Shown piece by piece: positions 1 through 5,545 of a stretch of 9,393 nucleotides of DNA. The position numbers were made by a program, and so were the translations under genes. Within the stretch, counting starts at the first letter, position 1; each line of letters starts with the position of its first letter. The notes beneath the pieces are model-generated. The model made no database searches and was not told the origin of the DNA. It worked only from the letters and a program-made list of their open reading frames with translations. Source of the DNA: Thermoleophilia bacterium (GTDB lineage Bacteria; Actinomycetota; Thermoleophilia; Gaiellales; Gaiellaceae). The DNA is taken from NCBI GenBank assembly GCA_025933895.1, contig JAICZB010000070.1, positions 1-9,393 of the forward strand, in the 5' to 3' direction.

Positions 1-66
1 CCGCTCCTGCAGCACGAGGCCGGAGTCGTCGCCGAGCTCGCCGGGCCAACTCGGGGAGAGCCCTAG
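1..66 (+). CDS. C-terminal end of an unidentified upstream gene (partial)
   Basis: Frame 1 is open from the window edge to a TAG at 64-66 and encodes 21 residues ending in ELAGPTRGEP. Third codon positions are mostly G or C, as in the confirmed genes here, so I read this as the tail of a real gene that starts outside the window. The fragment is too short to name a family. Its stop lies 17 bp before the start of the DNA glycosylase gene on the same strand, so the two could be co-transcribed, although the glycosylase appears to have its own promoter in the gap. Confidence 0.4.
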   Translation, partial: PLLQHEAGVVAELAGPTRGEP

Positions 67-71
67 GGCGG

Positions 72-77
72 TACCTT
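72..77 (+). promoter_or_regulatory. Putative -10 element of a leaderless promoter for the DNA glycosylase
   Basis: TACCTT fits TANNNT and ends exactly 6 bp before the ATG at 84, so transcription would begin at or next to the start codon. No Shine-Dalgarno sequence is present upstream of the ATG. No convincing -35 element is visible. The same spacing recurs at several other genes in the window, which raises confidence in this one. Confidence 0.5.
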
Positions 78-83
78 CAGCAC

Positions 84-911
84 ATGCCGGAGCTACCGGA
101 GATGGAGGCGTGGAGGCGCCAGCTGAGCGATCCCGTGTCAGCGTTCCCGATCGCGAAGGCCCGCCCGGCGCACATCGCCACGCTGAAGACGTTCGACCCG
201 CCGCTCGCGGCGCTCGAGGGACGCAGCCTCCGCGGTGCCGAACGGCGCGGCAAGCGTCTCCTCTTCCCGACCGACGACGGCGAGCTCGTGCTCCTCGTCC
301 ACCTGATGACCGCGGGCCGGCTGAAGTTCCTCCAAGCCGGCGAGAAGGGGCCGAAGACACCGGCGTTCGCGCTCGAGTTCCAGGGCGGCTCGATGCTCGT
401 CCTCACCGAGAACGCGCGAAAGAAACGTGCGGGAGTCTGGTTGCTCACACCGGAGGCGGCGAAGGCCGAGCTCGCCCACCTCGGGCCGGAAGCACTCGGA
501 CTGGGGCCGGAACGGCTGGGCGAGATCGTCCACGGCGAGTCGCGGCGGCTGCATGCGCTCCTCCGCAACCAGCACCTGATCGCCGGCATCGGCCGGGCCT
601 GGGCGAACGAGATCCTCCATGCCGCGAAGCTCTCCCCGTACGCACTCTCCAACGACCTCGACGACGAGGAGGTGGCGCGGCTCGCGGCTGCGATGGACGC
701 AGAGCTCGAGCGCGGGCTCGTGCTGAGGGAGGCCGGAGCGTCCGACGAGAAGACGTACCGCGTGCACCGGCGCCTCGGCGAGCCGTGCCACGTCTGCGGC
801 ACGCCGCACGCGCAGGTCGACTTCGAGGAGCACACCATCTACTACTGCCCGACCTGCCAGACCGGCGGCCGTGTCCTCAAGGACCGGCGCCTCTCTCGGC
901 TGCTCAGGTAA
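84..911 (+). CDS. mutM: Fpg/Nei-family DNA glycosylase (formamidopyrimidine-DNA glycosylase type)
   Basis: Base-excision repair enzyme that removes oxidised bases from DNA and cuts the abasic site by beta/delta elimination. The 275-residue protein begins MPELPEME: after removal of Met1, the N-terminal Pro is the family nucleophile and the next residue, Glu3, its acid partner. Lys57 (RRGK) matches the catalytic lysine near residue 57, and HLMTAGRL matches the family HLxMTGRL. A middle helix-two-turn-helix region includes AGIGRAWANEIL. The C-terminal zinc finger is canonical in spacing, C-x2-C-x16-C-x2-C (CHVC to CPTC). Oddities: His-Thr stands where many Fpg proteins have the finger arginine that touches DNA, and about 16 residues (GGRVLKDRRLSRLLR) follow the last cysteines, so this is a divergent subfamily. 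Substrate (8-oxoguanine or oxidised pyrimidines) cannot be decided, and the mutM symbol is only family-level. It is probably transcribed from its own leaderless promoter. Confidence 0.9.
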   Translation: MPELPEMEAWRRQLSDPVSAFPIAKARPAHIATLKTFDPPLAALEGRSLRGAERRGKRLLFPTDDGELVLLVHLMTAGRLKFLQAGEKGPKTPAFALEFQGGSMLVLTENARKKRAGVWLLTPEAAKAELAHLGPEALGLGPERLGEIVHGESRRLHALLRNQHLIAGIGRAWANEILHAAKLSPYALSNDLDDEEVARLAAAMDAELERGLVLREAGASDEKTYRVHRRLGEPCHVCGTPHAQVDFEEHTIYYCPTCQTGGRVLKDRRLSRLLR

Positions 912-944
912 GAGGCCGCTCGCGCAGGACCGCGGCTACGAACG

Positions 945-1214
945 TCAGCCAGGCGTGCGGGAAACACGCAGAAACGTCGGCACTGCCCGGTTGCGCTTGA
1001 ATCGGTCGTAGGCCGGCCGGCCGAATTCCACAGCCATGGCGGCGATGCCGACGATGAGCGGGGCCGGTTTGCGGCGGCGTGCTGCACGGATGAACGCCCA
1101 CGTAGCCGCAAGCGCGAGCGGGCTCACGACGAAGTCCTGTTCACTCGACGAGGAGACGGGCGACGAGGCCGATCCGTCCGGAGTCACATGCCGAGGATAC
1201 GCCCGCGCAGGCAT
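945..1214 (-). CDS. Small hypothetical protein, possibly membrane-associated, coupled to the kinase gene
   Basis: An 89-residue minus-strand frame from ATG at 1214 to TGA at 945-947. The start is chosen because it overlaps the stop of the upstream kinase gene as TGATG, a classic translational-coupling junction; a longer frame from 1250 would overlap the kinase by 37 bp. The sequence holds two moderately hydrophobic stretches (SPLALAATWAFIRAA and PLIVGIAAMAVEF) separated by the basic RRRKP. The C-terminus is basic too (YDRFKRNRAVPTF). This pattern suits a short membrane hairpin or amphipathic helices, but no family is recognised. It converges on the glycosylase gene, with a 33-bp gap and no clear terminator. 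A chance frame in GC-rich DNA remains possible. Confidence 0.5.
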   Translation of the reverse strand: MPARAYPRHVTPDGSASSPVSSSSEQDFVVSPLALAATWAFIRAARRRKPAPLIVGIAAMAVEFGRPAYDRFKRNRAVPTFLRVSRTPG

Positions 1215-1753
1215 CAGGAGACCGACGGCGGCCAGCGGTGCCTCCGCCACTCGTCCCAGGTCGCGAAGCCGGCCGGTGGGTCGTCGATGGGTTCGCTGCC
1301 GTCGAGCTCACCCGGCGTCGGGATGTCGATGTTGGCAGCCCAGTCGACGAGCTCCTCGTCGGATATCGGCCAGGTCGTGTGCGGCGCTTCGGCCTGGCGC
1401 CGATCGAGTCGTCTCCGCCGCTCGGCCGGGGCGAGCTCGAAGTAGCGCATCTCCACCACCGCGCCGAGGTCTGCTGCTGCCTGCCGCAGAGAGGAACGCT
1501 CGTCCCGGCCCCAGAGCCCGTAGTCGATCACCACGTTGTTGCCGAGTTCGAGGGCGCGCAGCCCGATCTGAATGAGCCGTCCTTCGATCACGTCCTGGGC
1601 GGACGGCGGATTCTCGTGCCCGTAGAGGGCCTTCACCCATTCGTCCTTCGTGAACCGGAGTGCCTCTCGTTCGACCTCTATGCGGCGCGCAGCCGTGGTC
1701 TTCCCGGTGCAGGGGAGGCCAACGGTCAGAAACAGTGTCGGTTGCCTCATCAT
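1214..1753 (-). CDS. P-loop predicted kinase (AAA_33 / zeta-toxin-like fold)
   Basis: A 179-residue P-loop protein. Walker A is GLPCTGKTT at residues 12-20, right after the first beta strand (LFLTV). A second strand carries NNVVIDYGLWGRDER, matching the substrate-side strand of small ATP-dependent kinases. The arginine-rich RRRRLDRR resembles a lid. The C-terminal third (PAGFATWDEWRRH) is typical of bacterial predicted kinases of this class, whose substrates are mostly unknown. The start is ATG at 1753 (or ATG at 1750) because GGAAGG sits 5 bp upstream on the minus strand; the longer reading from GTG at 1792 has no ribosome site. No antitoxin-like partner is visible, so I do not call it a toxin. 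It heads a two-gene minus-strand unit and is divergent from the alpha/beta-barrel gene. Confidence 0.8.
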   Translation of the reverse strand: MMRQPTLFLTVGLPCTGKTTAARRIEVEREALRFTKDEWVKALYGHENPPSAQDVIEGRLIQIGLRALELGNNVVIDYGLWGRDERSSLRQAAADLGAVVEMRYFELAPAERRRRLDRRQAEAPHTTWPISDEELVDWAANIDIPTPGELDGSEPIDDPPAGFATWDEWRRHRWPPSVS

Positions 1754-1805
1754 CACCGCCTTCCGGGCGAACTCCCATCGTTGCGAGCACACCCGCCTCG
1801 TCGCG

Positions 1806-1811
1806 TACTGT
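1806..1811 (+). promoter_or_regulatory. Putative -10 element of a leaderless promoter for the alpha/beta-barrel gene
   Basis: TACTGT (TANNNT) ends 6 bp before the ATG at 1818. TTGCGA at 1781-1786 could be a -35 element, but the 19-bp spacer is long. The 64-bp gap to the divergent kinase gene contains no Shine-Dalgarno sequence for this start. Confidence 0.5.
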
Positions 1812-1817
1812 CGCCCG

Positions 1818-2102
1818 ATGGCGCTGGGACTCGTGGCCTTCCATTACCCGAAGCCGGAGCACCGAGACGAGCTCCTGGAGCGGATGCGGGCGGCCGCCGA
1901 GGTGATGCGCGCGGTCGAAGGCTGCACGGACGCTTCGGTCTGGGAGATGCGTGAGGGCGCGGCGCTCGTCTCCACCGGGACGTTCGCCTCCGAGGAGGCG
2001 TGGACGCAGGCTGTGCGAGCCGTTCTCGAAGCCGGAGTCGATTTCGAGTACGACGAGCGAGAGTCGCGTCCGCGAGATCTGTACTTCCTCGCCGAACCCT
2101 GA
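1818..2102 (+). CDS. Small dimeric alpha/beta-barrel protein (antibiotic biosynthesis monooxygenase-like)
   Basis: A 94-residue protein, the usual size of the ABM/dimeric alpha-beta barrel family. The order of elements fits: first strand LGLVAFHYPK, helix EHRDELLERMRAAAEVMRAV, strand CTDASVWEMREGAALVSTGTF, helix SEEAWTQAVRAVLEAG, then the charged tail ending RDLYFLAEP. Family members include cofactor-free monooxygenases, but many have no known reaction, and no catalytic residue can be assigned here. The ATG at 1818 is chosen because the -10-like TACTGT lies 6 bp before it and because sequence further upstream in the frame looks non-coding and overlaps the divergent kinase. A perfect 10-bp inverted repeat follows the stop. 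Confidence 0.7.
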   Translation: MALGLVAFHYPKPEHRDELLERMRAAAEVMRAVEGCTDASVWEMREGAALVSTGTFASEEAWTQAVRAVLEAGVDFEYDERESRPRDLYFLAEP

Positions 2103-2111
2103 CCCGTAGCC

Positions 2112-2139
2112 GCGACGAACCTCTGTCCGGGTTCGTCGC
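2112..2139 (+). terminator. Perfect 10-bp inverted repeat (terminator-like hairpin)
   Basis: GCGACGAACC at 2112-2121 pairs without mismatch with GGTTCGTCGC at 2130-2139 around an 8-base loop. It begins 9 bp after the stop at 2102, as expected for a terminator, but no T-run follows. Being symmetric and just upstream of the next gene, it could instead be an operator. Confidence 0.45.
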
Positions 2140-2157
2140 TCTGCAATGCTCCGCTCG

Positions 2158-2697
2158 ATGGCCGATCGCCGGTGGGACGGTGACGAGCGCGGCGACGGTA
2201 TCGCCGACGCCTCTCAGCTCGTGGATGGAGCCGACGAGCTGATCGAAGCGATGCGGCGTCCGAACTGGGTCGCCGAGGAACCGGAGCTGCACCTCCTGCC
2301 CCATCTCGAGCAGGCCTGCGAGTCGCTCCCCCTTCGGATCCTCGAGGCGCAAACCACGGATGACGGCTCGTACGAGGTTCGGCTCGGCTGGACGGGAGGA
2401 GACGAAGCCGGTGCCGGTGCGATCCGCGCCGCGATCTTCGCTCTGCTCGGCGGGATCGCCGAGCCGGCAACCTACGTCAGACAGCGGCGCACGGGCGCGA
2501 GCAACGGCTCGGGCGCCGAGCTGACATTCGAGGTCGTCACCGGCATCGTCGACGAGCCGCCGTTCAAACCCCATGGACACACCCTCCGGCTCATCGTCCC
2601 CCTTGTAGCTCGTAGCCGCCTTTCGCAGCTCGCGTCGTGGTGCGAAGAGTCCGCGCGCGTTAGGCTCCAGGTATGGCAACGGTCGCGGAGGTCATGA
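2158..2697 (+). CDS. Hypothetical protein, unrecognised family
   Basis: A 179-residue protein from ATG at 2158; an ATG at 2146 would add four residues. Coding is supported by strong G/C third-position bias and an acidic, soluble-looking composition, unlike the arginine/proline-rich frames on the other strand. The N-terminal part is acidic (DGDERGDG, DASQLVDGADELIEAM). A segment WVAEEPELHLLPHL precedes alternating strands and helices (SYEVRLGWTG, GAIRAAIFALLGGIAEPATYVRQRR, AELTFEVVTGI, HTLRLIVPLV). There is no signal peptide, membrane segment or cysteine motif. AATGCT ends 7 bp before 2158 and could be a weak -10. Its last 25 bp overlap the start of the CBS-domain gene and carry that gene's -10-like hexamer. 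I do not recognise a function. Confidence 0.65.
   Translation: MADRRWDGDERGDGIADASQLVDGADELIEAMRRPNWVAEEPELHLLPHLEQACESLPLRILEAQTTDDGSYEVRLGWTGGDEAGAGAIRAAIFALLGGIAEPATYVRQRRTGASNGSGAELTFEVVTGIVDEPPFKPHGHTLRLIVPLVARSRLSQLASWCEESARVRLQVWQRSRRS
2661..2666 (+). promoter_or_regulatory. Putative -10 element of a leaderless promoter for the CBS-domain gene
   Basis: TAGGCT (TANNNT) ends 6 bp before the ATG at 2673 and lies inside the 3' end of the preceding gene. No Shine-Dalgarno sequence precedes this ATG apart from a weak AGG. No clear -35 element is seen. Confidence 0.45.
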
Positions 2698-3077
2698 ACC
2701 GGAACGTCCTCGCCGTCGACCCGACGGCGTCGATCGGCGAGGCCGCCGAGAAGATGATCGATGCGGGAGTCGGCGCGGTCGTCGTGATGGAGGACATGGT
2801 GCGCCTCGTGGGCATCGTCACCGAGCGCGACATCCTCGGCGCGGCGGCTCAGCGGGCGCGCACCGCCGAGGCGCGCGTGCGGCAGTGGATGACCGAGAGC
2901 GTCATCACGATCGAGCCCGAGACGACCATCGAGGACGCGGCCAAGATGATGTTCGAGCGCAACTTCCGCCACCTGCCGGTGACGAAGGACGGCCGCCTGC
3001 TCGGCATCGTCAGCCTCCGCCGCCTCTCGCAGTACGAGTTCGAGCACGCAAAGGAGTCCGTCGGACCGGCCCATTAG
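2673..3077 (+). CDS. Stand-alone two-CBS-domain protein
   Basis: A 134-residue protein consisting almost only of a CBS pair (Bateman module). CBS1 covers about residues 1-62, with VAEVMNRNVLAVDPTASIGEAAEKM and the closing strand LVGIVTERDIL. CBS2 covers about 68-130, with VRQWMTESVITIEPETTIEDAAKMM, FRHLPVTKDGRLLGIVSLRRL. Such modules bind adenosine nucleotides (AMP, ATP, SAM) and usually act as regulatory sensors; the partner is not shown by the sequence. No DNA-binding or enzyme domain is attached. It overlaps the 3' end of the preceding gene by 25 bp in another frame, and its TAG stop forms the first three bases of the -10-like hexamer of tdk. Confidence 0.9.
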   Translation: MATVAEVMNRNVLAVDPTASIGEAAEKMIDAGVGAVVVMEDMVRLVGIVTERDILGAAAQRARTAEARVRQWMTESVITIEPETTIEDAAKMMFERNFRHLPVTKDGRLLGIVSLRRLSQYEFEHAKESVGPAH

Positions 3078-3080
3078 GGT
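3075..3080 (+). promoter_or_regulatory. Putative -10 element of a leaderless promoter for tdk
   Basis: TAGGGT (TANNNT) ends 7 bp before the GTG at 3088. Its first three bases are the stop codon of the CBS-domain gene. No ribosome site is present between this hexamer and the GTG. Confidence 0.45.
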
Positions 3081-3087
3081 CGGTCGT

Positions 3088-3684
3088 GTGATCAGGCTCT
3101 TCCCGAACTGCGGCGGCTGGCTCGAGGTCGTCTGCGGACCGATGTTCAGCGGGAAGAGCGAGGAGCTGATCCGCCGCCTGAGGCGCGCGGAGATCGCCGG
3201 CCAGCGCGCTCTGATCGTGAAGCCGCGGCTCGACGACCGCTACGACATCGGCCACGTCGTCAGCCACGCCGGCGCGCGCATGCGTGCGGTCGTCGTCGAC
3301 GAGCCGGCCGACATTCCCGGCCTCGTGGACGGCTACGACGTCGTCGGCATCGACGAGGTGCAGTTCTTCCCGCCGGAGATCGTGCTCATCCTCGACGGCC
3401 TCGTCGAGGGCGGTTTGCGCATCGTCGCCTGCGGCCTCGACCAGGATTTCCGGGGCTTCCCGTTCGGCGCGATGCCGGAGCTCCTCTGCCGGGCGGAGCT
3501 CGTGGACAAGCTGCAGGCCGTGTGCCACAGCTGCGGCGGGCCGGCGACGATGACACAGCGGCTCGTGGACGGCGCCCCCGCTCCCGCCGACGGAGCGACG
3601 ATCGTCGTCGGCGCGCTCGAGCAGTACGAGGCGCGCTGCCGCTCGTGCCACCAGCTCGCGGCGCCGGCGCTCGCGGCCGGTTAG
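3088..3684 (+). CDS. tdk: Thymidine kinase, type II (prokaryotic/cellular-TK1 family)
   Basis: Phosphorylates thymidine to dTMP with ATP in pyrimidine salvage; cytosolic. The 198-residue length is normal. Walker A GPMFSGKSEEL is at 17-27, preceded by the family's GWLEVVC. The Walker B-type acidic pair is D89-E90 in GIDEVQFF. CGLDQDFRGFPFG (115-127) is the conserved strand and loop near the lasso/active site. Structural zinc ligands are C146, C149, C184 and C187 (CHSC and CRSC). The GTG at 3088 is chosen because it gives the expected N-terminus shortly before GWLEV and because TAGGGT stands 7 bp upstream. The gene ends head-to-head with the histidine-kinase-like gene: its TAG (3682-3684) shares bases with that gene's stop at 3681-3683. 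Confidence 0.95.
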   Translation: MIRLFPNCGGWLEVVCGPMFSGKSEELIRRLRRAEIAGQRALIVKPRLDDRYDIGHVVSHAGARMRAVVVDEPADIPGLVDGYDVVGIDEVQFFPPEIVLILDGLVEGGLRIVACGLDQDFRGFPFGAMPELLCRAELVDKLQAVCHSCGGPATMTQRLVDGAPAPADGATIVVGALEQYEARCRSCHQLAAPALAAG

Positions 3685-4262
3685 GCGAGCAGGATCTGCA
3701 ATGTCTCTCCGTCGACTGCGACGGAGCCGCCGAGACGCCTGACGAGCCGCACCGCGACCGCGGCTCCGAGGTCGCGCAGGTCGTCGCCGAGCACGACCGG
3801 GGCCGACGACGCCGTGACGGGTGAAAGCCGGATCTCGGCTCCGTCCACCTCGACCTCGACCCGCTCGAGCCCGCCGTGGCGGAGCGCCGACTGGAAGAGC
3901 GCAGCCAGACCGCGCTCGACGGCCTCTGCGTCGGTCTCGAGCGCGACTCCGGAGCCCGTGACGTGCACGCGGTCTTCGCCGAGCCGCGCCGCCGCAGCCT
4001 GCGCGAGCTCGAGCGTGTCCGTCTCGCGCGGCGTCGGGTCGTAGCGATCCGACTCGATCCGCGCGGCGAGTGACAGCTCGTCGATCAGCTCGGCGAGCTG
4101 CGCGGATGCCGCGTTGATCATCTCGACGTAGCGGTCGGCGGGCGGCTCCAGGCCGCCGCCCCGCTCCAGGGTCGTCGCGAAGCCGTGCACGGTCGCGAGC
4201 GGCGTGCGCAGGTCGTGGCACGCGAGGGAGACGAGCCGGGCGAAGGCGCTGTCCTCGCTCAC
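3681..4262 (-). CDS. Histidine-kinase-like protein: intact HisKA hairpin with degenerate ATPase domain
   Basis: A 193-residue cytosolic protein with no sensor, PAS, HAMP or membrane segment. Residues 6-72 form a HisKA-type helical hairpin with the H-box LACHDLRTPLATVHGF (phospho-acceptor candidate His16; the second helix is MINAASAQLAELIDEL). The C-terminal half looks like a reduced HATPase fold. The N-box equivalent ALFQSALRHGG has Ser125 where Asn is expected. There is no DxGxG G1 box, and the G2 equivalent DLGAAVAVRLVRRLGG lacks the GLGL glycines, so ATP binding is doubtful. Spo0B and ChpT share this design and pass phosphate between proteins; that role is inference here. No response regulator gene is adjacent. 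The GTG at 4262 is 17 bp from the divergent folE2 ATG, with AAGGTT 6 bp upstream. Confidence 0.75.
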   Translation of the reverse strand: MSEDSAFARLVSLACHDLRTPLATVHGFATTLERGGGLEPPADRYVEMINAASAQLAELIDELSLAARIESDRYDPTPRETDTLELAQAAAARLGEDRVHVTGSGVALETDAEAVERGLAALFQSALRHGGLERVEVEVDGAEIRLSPVTASSAPVVLGDDLRDLGAAVAVRLVRRLGGSVAVDGETLQILLA

Positions 4263-4267
4263 AGGTC

Positions 4268-4274
4268 TAACCTT
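4268..4274. promoter_or_regulatory. Putative shared bidirectional -10 region for folE2 and the histidine-kinase-like gene
   Basis: On the plus strand TAACCT (4268-4273) ends 6 bp before the folE2 ATG at 4280. On the minus strand AAGGTT (4274 down to 4269) ends 6 bp before the GTG at 4262. The whole intergenic gap is only 17 bp, so both transcripts would be leaderless and the -10 elements overlap. AGGT at 4263-4266 and ACCT at 4270-4273 form a small inverted repeat. Confidence 0.45.
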
Positions 4275-4279
4275 GCCGC

Positions 4280-5248
4280 ATGGAGCGGACCGAGACGCCG
4301 GACCTGCAGGCGGCCGAGCCCGAAGTCGCGCTCGGGCTCTCGAGCGTCGGGGTGGCCGGTGTGCAGAAAGCGGTCCGGATCGGGCGGGGCCGCCGCGAGA
4401 AGCTCATCGCGGCGACGATCGACTGCACCGTCGATCTCGCCCCGCGCCGGAAGGGCGTCCACATGTCCCGCTTCCCCGAGCTCTTCGAGGAGGCGGTCGA
4501 GGGAGTCGTCGAGGACGACGCGTTCCTCGTCGAGGATCTCGCGGAGCACGTCGCGCGGCGTGTGGTGGACCGGCACGAGGCACTGCTCGCGGAGGTGCGG
4601 ATCACCGCGCGCTATCCGTACGAGCGGCGCACTCCCGTCACCAAGCTCGCGACGCAGGAGATGGTGTCGCTGATCGGGATCGCGGCCGCGTCCCGTGAGC
4701 GTGTCCGCCGCGTCGTCGGCGTGGAGGCGACCGGGATCAACGTCTGCCCGTGCGCGCAAGGTCTCGTCCGCGGCGCCGCCGCCGACCGCCTGCTCGAGGC
4801 CGGCTTCGACGACGGCGACGTCGAGCGGATCCTCGAGCTCGTCCCGCTCGCGACGCACAACCAGCGCGGTCGCGGCACGCTCCTCGTCGGCACCGGGGAA
4901 CGCCTCAACGCCGAGCGGCTCGTCGAGATCGTCGAAGGCTCGATGAGCTCGCCGATCTACGAGCTCCTCAAGCGGCCCGACGAGCTGTTCGTCGTCGAGC
5001 ACGCACACCTCCAGCCACGCTTCGTCGAGGACTCGGTGCGCGTCGCACTCAAGAGCGTCCTCGACGAGCTGCCGCGCCTCGGCGACGCCGACTTCGTCCT
5101 CTCGCGCCAGGTCAACTTCGAGACGATCCACGCCCACGAGGTCGTGGCCGAGCGGCACGGCACGATCGGCGAGCTACGGGCCGAGCTCGAGGGCGCCGGC
5201 CACGGCCCGGCCGCACACACGGTCCTCAGGGACTGGTTGCGCGCGTAG
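4280..5248 (+). CDS. folE2: GTP cyclohydrolase, FolE2/MptA family
   Basis: Converts GTP to a 7,8-dihydroneopterin triphosphate (or its cyclic phosphate in MptA), the first step of pterin/folate synthesis, using a metal ion other than the zinc-dependent FolE enzyme; cytosolic. The 322-residue protein has the family's N-terminal VGVAGVQKAV (23-32), CTVDLAPRRKGVHMSRFPE (49-67) with His61, and TGINVCPCAQ (151-160) with the likely catalytic/metal Cys156. ATHNQRG (191-197) and PIYELLKRPDE follow. The VCPCAQ wording looks closer to archaeal MptA-like members than to the CPCS of typical bacterial FolE2, so the product form is uncertain. No folate-pathway gene lies nearby. The C-terminus RDWLRA is encoded within a 17-bp sequence that recurs twice downstream. 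The start is supported by TAACCT 6 bp upstream. Confidence 0.9.
   Translation: MERTETPDLQAAEPEVALGLSSVGVAGVQKAVRIGRGRREKLIAATIDCTVDLAPRRKGVHMSRFPELFEEAVEGVVEDDAFLVEDLAEHVARRVVDRHEALLAEVRITARYPYERRTPVTKLATQEMVSLIGIAAASRERVRRVVGVEATGINVCPCAQGLVRGAAADRLLEAGFDDGDVERILELVPLATHNQRGRGTLLVGTGERLNAERLVEIVEGSMSSPIYELLKRPDELFVVEHAHLQPRFVEDSVRVALKSVLDELPRLGDADFVLSRQVNFETIHAHEVVAERHGTIGELRAELEGAGHGPAAHTVLRDWLRA
5226..5242 (+). repeat. 17-bp repeat, copy A (consensus TCAGRGACTGGYTSCGC)
   Basis: Overlaps the last codons of folE2, where it encodes most of RDWLR. It differs from each of the other two copies (5546-5562 and 5759-5775) at two positions. Similarity to copy B continues past the stop: TAGG, then a GTCGG-rich stretch, then ACCTC. 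Confidence 0.5.
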
Positions 5249-5312
5249 GCGACCCGTCGGACGGTGACCTCTCGCCGCACCGCTGGGTCATGACCGTGCT
5301 GGGGGTTCTTTC

Positions 5313-5332
5313 GGAGCGCTGCGAAGCGCCCC
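5313..5332 (+). terminator. Hairpin with GNRA-type loop downstream of folE2
   Basis: GGAGCGCT (5313-5320) pairs with AGCGCCCC (5325-5332) with one A:C mismatch, closing a GCGA loop that fits GNRA when read on the plus strand. It lies about 65 bp after the folE2 stop. There is no T-run, so it could be a terminator hairpin, an mRNA 3' end stabiliser or part of an intergenic repeat. Confidence 0.35.
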
Positions 5333-5545
5333 TCGGGTTCTGGCGCGAGCCGGACTACGAAGGCCCAGTGGCGAAAGGGTGTGGAACGGATCGTGGCGGC
5401 ACGGAAACTTCCTTCGCTCACCGGCAGCTCCGGATCGAGCGTGCCCAGCTCGGACTCGAGCCAGTGAACGGCGACTTCCTCACCGAAGCGCTATAGCGTC
5501 CCAAACTGGGCGAGTGGCCGGGGTTCGTTCATCCCATGTCCGCTT

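Noticed and set aside
1214..1753. Zeta-type toxin of a toxin-antitoxin pair
   Set aside because: The fold is similar, but there is no epsilon-like antitoxin gene upstream. The downstream small protein looks membrane-like, so a plain predicted-kinase call is safer.
1753..2679. Long minus-strand frame of 308 codons
   Set aside because: It is antisense to two better-supported plus-strand genes and has the arginine/serine-rich composition of a GC-rich shadow frame, especially in its second half.
5290..5496. Plus-strand frame of about 68 codons and an opposing minus-strand frame (about 5491-5300) in the intergenic region
   Set aside because: Neither has a ribosome site or leaderless -10 at a start codon. 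The minus frame has no start before GTG 5421 and continues antisense into folE2, and neither resembles a known family. A gene relic is possible but unsupported.
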